Assembly (NCBI GenBank): GCA_030077755.1 | Contig: JAQJZZ010000018.1 | Location: 1,302,001 to 1,366,000, forward strand | Length of the DNA: 64,000 nt | Source: Filosporella fistucella | Taxonomy: Eukaryota; Ascomycota; Leotiomycetes; Helotiales | Reading direction: 5' to 3' | Part shown: positions 21,457 through 34,423 of the stretch, one piece after another | Layout of the letters: the number at the start of each line of letters is the position of its first letter | Numbering within the stretch: position 1 is the stretch's first letter | Notes under the pieces: generated by a model | The model's input: only the letters and a program-made list of their open reading frames with translations | The model's database searches: none | Told to the model about the DNA's origin: nothing | Position numbers and translations under genes: made by a program

Positions 21457-24121
21457 ATGAGATTTCTATTCTCATTCGCAATCTGCCTTGCTTTGGTGGC
21501 AGATGTGTTTGCACAAAGTTACTGGTACGAGTGGATCGCAAAACGTGGGGTTGCGCCTTATAATCCCCAAGGATCTGCGTACCAAGTTTACAGAAATGTA
21601 AAGGCTTTTGGCGCAAAAGGCAAGTAATTCATACTCCGTTCCTGAGTGAAGTATTAACTTTTCCCAAGGTGATGGAGTGACCGACGATACTGCGGCTATC
21701 AATAAAGCAATTTCCAGCGGATCAAGATGTGCTCCAGGTCCTCCAGGAAGTGGATGTCAATCCAGTACTACTTCGCCCGCGGTTGTCTACTTTCCTGCTG
21801 GAACCTACCTTATCTCTTCTCCGATTGTTCTATACTATATGACAAATATGGTTGGAATGGTTCAAGGGATGCCAGTTCTTAAAGCTTCCGCTGGGTTTTC
21901 GGGAATTGCTCTAGTGGATGCAGACCCATATCTTTCTGCTGATCCAGCATACATTACCACAAATGTATTTTACAGACAAGTCAGGAACTTCGTGTTTGAC
22001 ACAACAGCTATTCCAGCAGGCACACTTGCGAGGGGTATACATTGGCCGACAGCTCAAGCAACAAGCTTACAAAATTGTGTATTCAAGATGAGCCAGGCTA
22101 GTGGAAACCAACACCAAGGTGTATTCATTGAGAACGGTAGGTGCTGGATATCAGCTTGCTTAGAATTTACTAATACACAATTAGGTTCGGGAGGTTTCTT
22201 GAATGACCTTGTTTTCTATGGTGGCAACCATGCAATGGATGTTGGATCACAACAATTTACTTCTAGAAATCTCACATTCTATAAGTATGTAAATTCCTTT
22301 CCCCTGTTAGTCATGCCTTACTAACTGATGTGCCAGCTCTGCCACAGCAATCTTTCAGGTTTGGGATTGGAGTTGGACATATATGGGCCTGTCTATCAAC
22401 AACTGCAATATCGGCATAGATATGTCGAACGGAGGCTCGACCGCTCAGCTTGTAGGATCTGTTACAGTTATTGACAGTACCTTCACCAACACACCAATCG
22501 GTATCTCGACTTCACGTACGACTACATCATCTCCTAACACTGGCGGGAGTCTTGCCCTTGAGAACGTCATCTTCAACAATGTCGCAACTGCTGTGAAAGG
22601 TGGCTCTGCAGTAGCCCTTGCAGGTTCAACAGGAACTGTCACGGTAGCTGGAGGATGGGTGCAAGGCAATGTGTACAGTCCAGGAGGGCCAAGCAGAGCT
22701 GTCAGTCCAGTATCAGGATTCGTTCGTGCAGCGTCCTTGAAAAGCGGAACAAGATATTATGCACGTTCGAAGCCACAATATGAAACCATTCTTTCAGCAC
22801 AATTTGCCAGTGTTCGGGCAGCCGGAGCAAAGGGAGATGGAGTCACAGATGATACTTCGATCATTCAATCTATTATCACTTCAGCAACCGCGGCTGGTAA
22901 AATCGTGTACTTTGATTCCGGTATCTACAAGGTCACCTCCTCGATTAACATCCCACCCGGAGCCCGAATTGTTGGTGAAGCTTACCCTACTATCCTAGCA
23001 TCTGGCGCCTTTTTCAGCAATATCAACAATCCAGTTCCTGTTGTACGAGTGGGAGCTGTGGCTGGGCAGATTGGTGTTGTTGAGTGGTCTGACATGATCG
23101 TTTCAACGCAAGGTGCATGCGCTGGAGCAGTTCTCATTCAATGGAATCTCAACTCACCTGCAGGTACGCCTTCAGGAATGTGGGACGTTCATACTCGTAT
23201 CGGCGGCTTTCAAGGGAGCAACTTACAGGTTGCACAATGCCCAATCACAGGTGCTCAACCCAAAGCACAATGCTATGCTGCTTTCCAGTCCATGCGAATC
23301 GCAAATATTGGAACTGGATTGTATATGGAGAACGTATGGCTCTGGACAGCGGACCATGACCTTGACGATGTTGCCAACGCCAATACCAGAATTTCGGTTT
23401 ATAGCGGCCGTGGACTCTCCATCGAGAGCACCACTGGAAATATTTGGCTGTGAGTATTTTCACTAATCCTATCGACTTCCAGCTAACGAATAATAGTGTC
23501 GGTACAGCCGTTGAGCATCACGTTCTTTACCAGTATCAACTGGCCAATACGAAAAACATATTCATGGGCTTTATTCAGACCGAGACCCCGTATGTACTGC
23601 TCAATCCCATCAATTGCCCCGGCTAATGTATCCTAGGTACTTCCAACCAAGTCCGAATGCCGTTGTCCCTTTCAAGCCTTTCGCCGACCGCAACGATCCT
23701 GATTTTGCCGTATTTTGCAAAGGGAAATCAGCCAATTGTAATCTAGCATGGGGTCTTCGAGTGCTCAACTCGACTGCAATCAACGTCTATGGTGCAGGTC
23801 TATACTCTTTCTTCAACAACTATGCTACCAGTAAACCCCCCCTCTCTCGGTTTGACACACTAGAACTGACAATCTACAGCTTGCTCAGACCACACCTCAA
23901 CAGTATACAATGCATATTGCCAGAACCAAATTTTTGGCATTGATCAAGGTGGTGGTTCTCAGGTGTATTCCGGAAGTCAAGTATATGTGTATGGATTGAA
24001 TACCGTTGGATCTGTTAGCATGGTTGATCGTAATGGTGTGGGAATCGTGCCGCAGAGTGCAAATACAGGCAACTTTGCCTCGTCTGTCATCAGATTTGTC
24101 ACGAAAGTGCCAGGGACGTGA
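21457..24121 (+). CDS. Secreted GH55 exo-beta-1,3-glucanase
   Basis: Seven exons (21457-21619, 21669-22136, 22185-22284, 22337-23449, 23497-23589, 23637-23830, 23880-24121) give 790 aa, normal for the family. Residues 1-19 form a signal peptide (MRFLFSFAICLALVADVFA). The mature protein holds two pectate-lyase-3-like right-handed beta-helix domains. Each opens with the same motif: GAKGDGVTDDTAAI near residue 51 and GAKGDGVTDDTSII in the second half. That tandem arrangement is typical of GH55. Members release glucose from the non-reducing end of laminarin-type beta-1,3-glucan and act in the cell wall or outside the cell. The first intron uses a GC donor (GCAAGT) and the rest GT. Predicted extracellular. 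Substrate range beyond beta-1,3-glucan cannot be judged. Confidence 0.93.
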
Positions 24122-24593
24122 GCAGGCAAGAAGAAGGAGCAAAAAAAACAGTATCAGTGGTTATATATAGTTAATAATATATAATATCGCCAAAGAACTT
24201 CGACCGATGATACTTGCCCTTTGGATGACTTCTAATTGAAAGCTTGCCCTCGCTCTATAGCATTTCTCTACCCACATGCGGTATCTAGATATCACACATG
24301 CCAATCCTGAATGAATGAGGTGTCTACTTGTCGGCAACAGCTTGGTTCTAACAAGTGAATCTCGTCCGTTCATTCCAAACCAGTACGAACATGTAATGTA
24401 CGGGCTCACCACGCAGATTGAGAGGGTTGACAAGCTATAACAGTGGCTTGAAATTGTGCACCTCTATTCTTCAGGGTAATATACTTTCAGCCTACGTGCT
24501 CTCGAATTGATCATAAGGATTTCCTGGCCGTTCATTCATGTACTCCGTAATGTACAAGTATAATACATCCGCGTATGATACATCTCATCCATC
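24122..24593. other. Convergent 3' region, GH55 / rad5
   Basis: 472 bp between converging genes. It should contain both 3' untranslated regions; an A-rich stretch at about 24142 and TATATA-rich sequence at 24165-24185 may be part of 3'-end formation. Nothing else recognised. Confidence 0.5.
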
Positions 24594-27500
24594 CTAGCTG
24601 AGCAGCTCCTTTATATCTTCAATACGTTGTAGTTTTTTCTCCTGATCACTCATCATACCGAGCGAGCTCGCACTGTTATCAAATTAGCTTGGATCACTTC
24701 AGAGATTCTGGGAACTCACATGAACTTCTTCCGGTCCTGGATCTTCAGCATTCTCTCTTCTACACTCTCCTTTACAATGAATCTGCAGACCTTCACCTCA
24801 TCTGTCTGCCCCATACGATGAACACGGTCGATTGCTTGTGCCTCAACAGCAAAGCTCCACCAGGGGTCCATCATATAAACTCGCTTCGCCATTGTTAGAT
24901 TCAACCCGACACCACCAGCTCTCAAACTCAGAAGTAAAACAACTCCTTTGCTACTTGCAGCGAATTCCTTCAAGACTGCTGCTCGAGCTGATTGTGCCAT
25001 AGAGCCATCAAGCCGAAGAAATGGCATCGAGGCCCGAGTAAGTGCGGGCTCGATGAGAGATAGAAATGAAGTAAATTGGCTGAAGACAACAGATTTCGTC
25101 CCCGGTAGCTCTTTCCGCAAAGCCTTCAGGCTTGTCAGTAGCGCCCCGATTTTAGCAGACGAGCTGGAGCCTAGCCGCTGTAGGGTGATTCTGGGCCTTC
25201 CACCTAGACTTTCAGGATGAGAGTCGTCCTTAACGACCTCAAATATATCACGAGTGTTCAGGACTTCCCTACAACTAAAACAGCGGGGAATTTCTCCTTT
25301 GTCAGTTTGGTGGGTAATGTAATCAAGTAGACACTTCTTGCAGGCAGAATGCCAACAGCCTGTCACCGTTTGCTCTTCTATGGGCTCCTCAGAGCAGATT
25401 GGGCATTCGTTGTCTGCCTCGTCACGGATCTGCTCAAGAACATGAGCACCGAACGCGTTTGTATCAGCAGAGTCATCTGTAGCAGCAGTGAAACGCTCAA
25501 TCAGGGACTGAAGATCCATGTCATCTGCAAATCCTGTAGCAGCATCAGCAAGCTCAGCTGCCTCTTCCTCATCTGCGACAAGATTCTGATTCCGAGTCAG
25601 TATCGGATGACAACAAGATTGACGAAGGCGAAGGATCTGAGCGAAGATGCTGGTGTAAGCTTTCAAGACGGTGCCTGCCTCGACGTTTGCGGCGAAAGTA
25701 CGCTTCGCTCGTGTGAAAATGTGATCGTAAACCTCTCGCTCCGGCTTTGAGAGCTCTATATCAACAATCTCAACAGTCTTTGGAGGTAGGGGCACCAGAG
25801 CTTCTCCTGTAGGGGTTTTCATGTCCTTGGTCCGTCGTAAGACAAGAGGCTCCAAAACCGTCTGAACAACATCAAGAGCACGCATAAAGTCTTTAGACTC
25901 GAATGGTACTGTAATGAAAGTTTTCCAGAAAGAAAAATTACTCCAGGGTTCCACCCGTAAAAATCGAACCAAACTGAAGAGGTCTTCTAATCGATTGACG
26001 ATTGGAGTACCGGTGAGTACCCATCGGTGGTTGGCATCAATTTCATAGCAAGCTTTTGCAGTCTTACTTTGCCGATTCTTGATGTGATGAGCTTCATCAA
26101 GAATGACGCGAAAATATTTCAATGAGAATAATCCTCCGTGTGAGCCTCTATCTCCATTTCTTGCAGCTACTTGGTTGAATTCTGAAAGAACTACCCCATA
26201 ACTTGTGATGATGACGTGAGGAGCCGATGCAGCGTTCGCTTCGCAGCACAATGCTTGCAGATTGGCAGTTTTCTCACTTCCATAATACACCATACTCCTC
26301 ATCGTCCCATCTTTCGAGGCATTTTCAGCCTCGCTGTTCCATTGCGCAAGCAAGGACATGGGGGCAACAACAAGTGTGGTACAAGGAGCTGGCTCGACGT
26401 TTGCTGTATTAGCAGGCAACCTTGGAAGACTATTGACTGATGTTGGGCCAGAACTTGATTCCTGAGCACGAATAGCAACCTCTGACTTATGAGAATGAAT
26501 CAAACTCATCATCTCGATCGTCTTCCCAAGTCCCATCTCGTCTGCAAGAATACCACCAAGGCAATGCTGTTCTTGAACTGGGAAGTTGAGTGATAACTCG
26601 CCGGAGTATGGATTGACGTAGAAGCTTTCCTGGTCGGTGATTGAAGGTAAGTCTTTCTCATCGAAATCTTTCACAGGCCATGAGTATTCCTCCCATAGGG
26701 GATGCATAGACACCTCTCTCTTGTCATCCTGCTCATCCTTTTCTTTTGACATCATCCAATGTAATGCTTGTTTCTGGTAATGGCGCAAATCCATTGCAAA
26801 AGTATCAGCTGGCTCTGCAGCTGGAGCATCGAAATCAAAAGACTGTGCTTTTTTGTAGAGTGTATCCAATTGATCTTGCTCAAGCTCTTTGCCATCCTCT
26901 GCCTCTTCCGGTGGTGTTGAGCTACCATTCTCCGCTCCCTCCTTCTTGGACTTCTGATTCTCATATTGTTCTGCTACTTCGGCTGCCTGAAGAATACCCT
27001 CACGCTTGTGTTTGGCAGTTGTATTTGATGTCCGAGATGGTAATAAATTGACCTCTTCGAATAACTTGACTAGCGCTACTTGCCTAAGCCGTAGTTCCTT
27101 CTCTTCAGAGGACTCCTTCTCCTCAAATAGTCCAGTCGTGCGATTTTCCGCTGGCTTGAAGCCTCCAGAATCAAAAGCCGTTCTTAATAGCGAGCAGCGT
27201 AGCTGTAAAAATATTGTGTCATTCGTTCTGATCCTCTCCGGAGCATAGACGCAGGTTCCTTCAAATTTGCAGACTCTCTGGTCTATTAGTGTGGACACCC
27301 AGTTGGCATGGTCTCGAGGCAGCCTTCCCACCTCGTCTCCTCTTGAATTTGTAAATCGCACAATGACATCGACCCGCTTCGCTGCAACACTGCCAGGTTT
27401 GGGAGGGACTGCTACTGCTGGCTTGCCACGGCCTTTACCCACAGGCGCTTTAGGGACAATTTTCTGCCGGTCTATTCGCACAGCTTCTCCATGTTTAATC

Positions 27501-28057
27501 AAATTGGTCCCACTCCTGGTTGCCCATGCTTCAACGCCAAAGGCTCCCACGTACCGGAATTCGGGCATGGAATTTCTGAGCGAATGGTTTGGAACAGGAC
27601 TTTCTAGTTTTGGTGTAGACTTAGATTTCTCTCCGCTTGAATTCGATCTTGCAAAGGAATTGAGAGTCATAGGTCTGGAAGTCGAGGCTTTGGTAGCTGT
27701 TTTCCATGATCCATCAAAATACATATTCACAGCTCTCTCCATGTTATCCCCGGATGCCTCCCGCAATTTCTTCATTATATCTGGTGGCACTCTGTCCCCG
27801 ACAAAACTTTCGAACAACTCTCTGTCGAAACCTGGAGGAGAGACATCTTCTTGCCTCTCGTCGGTAATCGGGCCACCTTTTCGAATATGCTCATCCGGGG
27901 GTATTGATTCGGAGGGTTCCTCTGGGAAATACTCTGTCGCGTCGATTTCGTCCGGTATTGAGGGTTCCTCCACCAGAGAACTGTCCAGGGAATTTGTTTT
28001 CTCCTCGAAAAATCTCCTTCTTTTCGCTGGAGGGCCTTCTGAATCTGCGAAACTCAT
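24594..28057 (-). CDS. rad5: Rad5 helicase / E3 ubiquitin ligase
   Basis: Exons 28057-24720 and 24672-24594 (47-nt intron) encode 1138 aa. Rad5 acts in post-replication repair: it poly-ubiquitinates PCNA with Ubc13-Mms2 and remodels stalled forks. Domains in order: HIRAN DNA-end-binding domain (about 227-300), SNF2 ATPase with Walker A ADEMGLGKT (505-513) and LDEAHH (653-658), a C3HC4 RING inserted in the ATPase (Cys885, Cys888, Cys901, His903, Cys906, Cys909, Cys926, Cys929), and the helicase C domain with HRMGQTDEV. The N-terminus holds a basic cluster (AKRRRFF) suitable for nuclear import. The first exon alone ends prematurely at RKKFM; the small last exon restores the conserved LGMMSDQEKKLQRIEDIK tail. 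It is head to head with an NDUFAF6-like gene. Confidence 0.95.
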
Positions 28058-28236
28058 ATTGAAGAATTTGGGTAGGTTGGCAACATTTTATACTCAAGCG
28101 GCACTTCAAGGAGACGCGAGGCAACCCGCAGATCGCGTTCGCGTAGATTAATTTCGTGACGTCCTTAAGTTTGCTATGTTTGACAATCGATAATCCGATT
28201 CCGTCAATCTTTTAATTGTCGAATTCACTACGCAGA
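28058..28236. promoter_or_regulatory. Compact bidirectional promoter, rad5 / NDUFAF6-like
   Basis: Only 179 bp separate the two divergent start codons, so the promoters must overlap. No specific factor site is claimed. Confidence 0.6.
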
Positions 28237-29452
28237 ATGTATTCTACCAGAGCAAGCATACGGCTTAGCAGGTGCTTTAAATTGCACCTTCATCTACAGC
28301 GCTTTGCTGCTATATCTTATAGCACGCCCGCGCCTCATGCATCTCGAATAACGGATGCAGATGTTGAGGCAGCCCGAACATATTGTTCAAATTTACTTCA
28401 GTAATTTCCAAAAGAATGGAAGTTTTCATGGCATATCTAACATTGATAGAAAATTCGATTCCCCTTCATACACATTACAAACCTTTATTCCTCCATCTGC
28501 AAGAGATGCATACCTCTCCATCCGAGCGCTCAACATCGAGCTTGCCAGAATCCCTGATCTTGTGTCCAATTCAACAGTCGGAGCGCTACGAATGCAATTC
28601 TGGCGAGATAATTTGACTCGGACGTTTGCAGACACTCCTCCGAAAGAGCCAGTTGCAATTCTACTCCATTCTGCCCTCACATCGCTGCGATCCAGACACC
28701 CTGGATTTAGTACAGGCGTCATGAAAGGCTGGTTCATGAAAGTCATGAATGCGAGGGAGCAATATATGGATAATAGACCATATACGAATATGCAGGCTCT
28801 GGAATCATACGCCGAGAATACATATTCAACCCTGATGTACTTGACTTTGGCAGCTCTACCATTACATTCAATGGCAGCAGATCATGTTGCAAGTCACATT
28901 GGAAAAGCTACTGGTATTGCTGCCGTTCTCCGGGGTTTGCCATTGATTGCGTTTCCACCACCTCCAAATCATCACAGCAACAATACCTCATTAGGGGGAT
29001 CCCTTAGTGGTGGCGGAAGTGGACGCCAAGGTGCAGTGGTTCTGCCTTTGGATGTCATGGCGGAAGCTGGAGTGAAGGAAGAAGATGTGTTCAGACACGG
29101 TGCTGATGCTCCAGGGCTAAAAGATGCAATTTTTAAGGTTGCCACTCGAGCAAACGACCATCTGATCACAGCCCGAGAGATGATGAAGAATTTACAACAA
29201 GGTCAAGACGCTGGGCATAACTTTGAGCACGAGGGTGAGGAGGGTCACCAATATCAGGGGCAAAGCAGAGACCACTCGCAATCTGACCAGCTTGAAAAGG
29301 GATTTGGCGTTATTATGCCAGCTGTGGCAACGAGACTCTGGCTGGAAAGGTTAGAGAAACTTGATTTTGATGTGTTCAGACCAGAGTTGAGAGCCAGAGA
29401 GTGGCGATTACCTTGGAAAGCATATTGGGCGTACTCACGGAGGAGAATATGA
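28237..29452 (+). CDS. Mitochondrial complex I assembly factor, NDUFAF6 type
   Basis: Exons 28237-28400 and 28450-29452 (49-nt intron with a CTAAC branch site) encode 388 aa. The protein has the squalene/phytoene-synthase-like fold of NDUFAF6: NLLQKFDSPSYTLQTFIPP, ALNIELARIPDLV, MQFWRDNL and GIAAVLRGLP are recognisable. It lacks the double Asp-rich motifs needed for prenyl-transfer, in keeping with a non-enzymatic assembly role for respiratory complex I. The first 30 residues are rich in Arg and hydrophobics with no acids (MYSTRASIRLSRCF), as in a mitochondrial presequence. A Gly/Ser/Asn-rich insertion (about residues 210-240) and a His/Glu/Gln-rich one near 305-335 interrupt the domain. The assembly role is inferred from the family. 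Confidence 0.9.
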
Positions 29453-30709
29453 ATACACTCCATCCACCTTACCTTGACATCATAAGTGTTTACAAGCGCC
29501 TGTGCAATGATGGCGTCCGAATGCAAGTGTTCGATGTAATAGAAGTTAAGATCCAAAGCAAAACTGGAATTCCTTCTAACAATAGGCCCACTCATGGCCC
29601 TGACAAGTGTCAATCAGCTGTCGTACTAGAGAGGAAGGACATTGAATCAGAGATCCTTTGAAAAATAAGAGATACATTATGCTTTTTGGAAATATAATTC
29701 TTTGTATAGTAATTAGCTCTAACCTTAGATATCCTTTCCCGAGCCTCTATATTTACCCTCGATCCGATGCACTACCGATTCGACTTCTTACCGCGGACTT
29801 GTGGCAGTGAAGAGCTGATTACATCCCGAAAACTTTTTAGGCCGTTGTTGATTAAAGTCAGCGTGACATGTAGGTGGATGCTTCTTGCATTGACGGGTGT
29901 GTCTGAATACTGTCTGCGAAGGCGTTAGGATCCATACTTATTTCTGTTCTATGTCGACATTGAATCAACCGTTTCCCAAACCACTTTGATGCTAATCTTA
30001 TGTTGTGGTTTCACACGATTGTGTACTATGGTTGGACTTCAAGTTAAGGTATGTCTGTGCTATACAAGTCAGGCATTTCGGTCCTGTACGTGCCAGCAAA
30101 AGCAAAGACTTCTGCGATGATGGCGCTAGTGACAATTGCCCAGAAAATGTGGTTGAGCTGAGACATTCTGTGTGGATTCGCCATTGCAGACAACAGACGA
30201 TGGTCTAGCTATCTTTGATTTGTTTTGTTACGTTGATGTATCAGTTTTGACTTGTCGAACTCATGTAACGGAAAGTGAGATGACACAGGGCAGGAGATGG
30301 ATGTGAGTAGAGTTTGGATGATGTTTGAATATGAGATGGCATTCTTTGTTCAATCTTGCATGAAGTGGAAGGCATGTTCAAAAAGTTAGGACAAAGCAAC
30401 TATCCACAATAGAAATACACAAAGAAGACATGACCCTCGAGAGAGACAAATCTCATTTGGGCCCTACTCATATTTGTTGTATGGCATTGGTGTGAATACC
30501 CCTCCGATATTGGGGAAGAGAGCGCTGCTCGGGATATCAACACTTCCGAGAAGGAAAGTCAAGAATTACACTCCGTGTCTCAGATAATTATAACGTGATG
30601 GCAATATTAGCCAGAAAACATGACAAGAAACAAACACCCCGGATCTTCATTAGCGATCATCCGGCGATCAGCCCAACTTCCCTTCTAGTAACTTAATCGC
30701 CCAAATGCC
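29453..30709. other. Convergent intergenic region
   Basis: 1.26 kb between the 3' ends of the NDUFAF6-like and GNAT genes. Short frames only, with no domain or RNA gene seen. Confidence 0.55.
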
Positions 30710-32030
30710 TCATGGCACTTTCTTCGGCTCTCTAATCATGCAATACAATTTACACACCTCTCCATCATCATCACAATCCATCTGCTTCACAAAATGAAAC
30801 CCCATTGCCTCATAAATTTTCATGTTTGGCACATCTCGGCTGGATTCAAGATAGCATCTCTTGCCCTCCTCATCCGCTATCTGGGTCACCTTCCCGGCAA
30901 GTGCTTTTCCGATACCTTTTCCTTGCTGACCAGGCAGCACGACCATGATGTTAAGGAAGTAGTAGCCGCGCGGGTCAGTCCAGATCTCGGATTGAGCCTC
31001 TGCTTGTTTGGACTTCCAAATGTAGTATCTCTGATGTTTTGGTTCTGTCAGTTTCCGTTCATGATAGGTTTCGACGCTTACTGGACGGCAGCTGCGGGTA
31101 GATAGTATAGCTTGACAAGACCTTGAAACCACCTCGAGTGAGAAGCTTGGCCAACTTGGTATGGGTGATTCCCGCACTCAAGTTTCTCTGGCAGATGTCC
31201 AACTCTCCCGTTTGGAAGATTGATTGGGATTGAGGTCTGACCGCAAGTCGTCTGGATTGAGATGTCATGCCCGGATGAAGGTGACAACTCAACCTGATAA
31301 TCAACGGAAAGCTGAAGTGCTTGACTGATCGAAGCAACTGATTCAAACACCGACACTTGTCTGTGTGACGGCATTCTCTGCAGAAGCGAAGCCCGCGATG
31401 ATCTTCATAGCCTCGTCCACCCTCCTATACTTTGTTTCAAAGTCACCAATGAAACAAACCATACCTTTACGTTTAAACCACCCCTACCATACCAAAGATT
31501 CATCCCCACCTGCTGACACCACAACTTCCATCCCTCATACCATTCTCCCCATGTCTCTCTCAGCTCGACTGGTCTGGGAGGCATCCACATGGCGATCCCC
31601 AATACCTCTTCACTTCCCTCCTCTTTAGCAACATAGAATAGAGCATTGCGTATTCCCCAACGACAACGGATGCCAAGGCTGACTTTGTTTCGATTCAGAT
31701 CAAGCTTTGATCACACCGAAATTAGTTCCAAGTTTTCAGAAAAGGCCACGAAAGCACATGATCATAATGACCTAGATTCTGCCTCACTCGAGGCAGACTT
31801 TGGCGGCGAAACAGCGACCATTTATGTGAGAAGTCATTGACGCGCAATGTGGCGCCAAGCGGACCCACGTTTGTCTTATTCGGAATCAGATGAATAGCAA
31901 GAGCGACACGCACCTTGTTGCGATCATTGTAGACCCAGAGATTATAGGGGTCATTGGCGAAGGCTTCCTGGATAGCGTTTATCGCGCTAGGAATGTCGGG
32001 TTCTGTTAGTGGCGAGACTTGGATGGGCAT
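30710..32030 (-). CDS. GNAT-family N-acetyltransferase
   Basis: Exons 32030-31914, 31704-31465 and 31030-30710, all phase 0, encode 225 aa. The C-terminal GNAT core shows the acetyl-CoA loop (VVLPGQQGKGIGKALAG, a Q-x-x-G-x-G motif) followed by CYLESSRDVPNMKIYEAMGF, the usual substrate-side helix. The N-terminus (EAFANDPYNLWVYND) matches fungal GNATs of the small-molecule acetyltransferase type. Introns of 209 and 434 nt are much longer than all others in the window, but both junctions are in frame and give natural sequence (VYNDRNK-LDLNRNK and GGLNVK-RYYIWK). The substrate is unknown. No signal peptide, so probably cytosolic. Confidence 0.85.
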
Positions 32031-34423
32031 TTTGGATTCAGGTAAATGAAGTGGACAATGGAGAAGTACATTAGCAGCACCGAGAAATGAAATTCATACC
32101 TCGGCGAATTACTGATACAATGGACAGACTGCTAGAGTTTTCGGAAGTCTTTGAAGAATGGGGTGGGAGTCGTGGTCGTACCTTCGTGCCTAAGCGATAA
32201 GATCTTGACGATATGGGTGGCTTATGATAAGCCCAGTGATTCTGTGGCTTGAATGACAAAGTTTAATATTGGGTTCGGAGTAAAGATCTGGATTTTGCGC
32301 GGGTGAACTTATTGATCTCTTGTTTCTGATAATCTCTCGAGCGAAGAAGGTTTGCGAAGTGTACTGTACAGTACAGTACGGTCCGTATCTTATCTGCTCT
32401 TTGCATTGGGCATTGGAACCTGAGAAGTGTATCCACGACAGTTAATCTTACTCATTAAGAATCTAAAAGAAACGAACTTGAGAATTTCTGAAATAACAAC
32501 ATAATGCTGTCTCCGCATACACAAGTAATACTGTTCCCGAGCCGTTCTGTGGCACTGGTACGACAAATCATATGACGATAATCAGAATCAAGGCCTCAAC
32601 AGCCCTGAATTTCACAATGCTGAAGCGTCCAAGCCTTTTACTTATATTGCAAAGCTTATGATTAGAATTCCATGAATCAGCTTAGAGCATCTTCCCGTGC
32701 TAGCCCACGATTCAGGAAGTGCAGAACAAGATTGTTCAAAGTTCCAACTCAGAGGTTTCTTAAAAGGATACTTTTGTTCAAGCCTCTCTCATATATATTG
32801 ACCAACCTTAATGTTACTTCGTTACCAAGACGAGGACACAGCGTTTGTGCCTGGCTTGTCCCATCTCGGGTTTCGCATGAGGAGATAAATGAGGTTTGCA
32901 TGAAATGTATTCACTGCAAGGCGTTCTGAACCAGTGCTCGGTGGAAAGCAGCCGTTAAGACTTGCTTGCTGCAAGTTTGGAAGCGAAGAATGTGAAGTCC
33001 TCTTGATTCTACATGGCCGTTTTGATTGGATATAGCGGCTGCCAACTTTATCCGGGGCCGGCCCGGAAGAGACGTCGGGAAGTCGGGAGGCCATGTCGAA
33101 TTTGACTTGGTGTGCACAGACATGCCATGGAGAAAACACACACAACGAGACAACACTTCACCACACAACGCTCGACCGTCTCAGATTTCCCTCTTGAAAC
33201 AAGCCCCCGTCCCAGATGTCCCAAGTCGACTATGCAATCCATGCCCTTTCTCTCCTCACTTTCAACATCAACAAACTTCATTATCCAACCATAGCTCGTC
33301 CATGATTCTCGACACTACAACACGCGAGGACACAGCTCGCAATCCGAAGCAGATGCGGAAGCAAAGCAGAACATCTTCAATTCCCCCTGTCCCATGATCC
33401 TTGCCTCGATGAAATGCTCACCAAGGTCACCCTCTCTCTATTGCTCTGCTCCCCCATTGCTGTACCGTACCTATGAGTATTCCTCAACGTCCACACCCAC
33501 GCAGGACACGCAGGACAATGCGATCTGCTTCTGCTTCGCCAGACGTCTGCTATGGTAAGGACCGCCACAGCTATTCCTCGTCTGTCCACATCAACTGCCC
33601 CTTGGGCTATGCGTTGACAAGCGGCACAGCCAGATTTACACTTTCTAATGCTTGATCCTGTTCAATGATCAACCCGCACCACTGCTACTCCTCTTCCACG
33701 TTTGTGACTGGCTTTATCCGGGACCTGGCCCAGATGGTGCGAGGTCTACGATACTGCGAGGCCTCAGATCATTCCAGTCGCAGCTTGCTCAAATGTAACG
33801 CAATAAGCGATTGTAGCCCAAGGGAGCTGCTCCCAAGGGATTGCATGTACCGGTCCTGCGTATCATGGCTTTCATGTGCTGCAATACGAGTACATGGCAG
33901 TACAGCATGCGGCTATGATACGGCACTGTCCATTAGGTAGGTACAGGTACTGTACGGCAGTAAGAGCAAAAGTAAGTTCACACCTTGTCTCTGCTTGTCA
34001 CGAACCAAACCAGCAAGCTCCAACAACTCCTCCCACCATCTCCACCACCCCACCGTGCGTCCACCCGCTACTGTACTCTGAGGCTGGCCCTGAGACCCTC
34101 TCTTCATAGTCTCTCGCTCCCCACTCATGCCGACGCCTTGTCTCCACCTAACAGTATAGTGGCGTTCTCGATCATCAGCACTGATCTTCACACCTGATAC
34201 ATTCTTTCCTTCCTTTCTCTTGGTCTTCTCTTTACCACTTTTCTTCTTCACCACGACTGGCTCGTGAATACATTCTTGGGTTAGGTTTTTTGGGAGAGGT
34301 CGAGATCAGCACTTACTTTCTCTACACTGATACAGCTGGTCTATTTTGAAGAGCATCTTTGCATGCTCACACTTTTGTCATTGTGGCGGACGAAAACAAG
34401 GGCCAGCGAGCGCCTGGCAGAGG
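32031..34423. other. Intergenic region upstream of the membrane-protein gene
   Basis: 2.4 kb between divergent genes. It includes a 14-bp perfect palindrome (32361-32374) and pyrimidine-rich stretches at 33300-34260 that probably serve as promoter or leader of the downstream gene. Overlapping short frames on both strands at 33026-34254 carry no domain. Confidence 0.5.

Noticed and set aside
27267..28151. Long plus-strand open frame (294 codons) opposite the rad5 5' end
   Set aside because: It is the antisense shadow of a firmly identified coding exon, has no domain, and overlaps the gene completely.
28237..29452. Squalene or phytoene synthase
   Set aside because: The catalytic Asp-rich motifs are missing and the protein has a mitochondrial presequence, as expected for NDUFAF6-type assembly factors.
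33913..34254. Lysine-rich 113-codon minus-strand frame
   Set aside because: Starts only with GTG, lies opposite a CT-rich leader-like tract, and its composition simply mirrors that tract.
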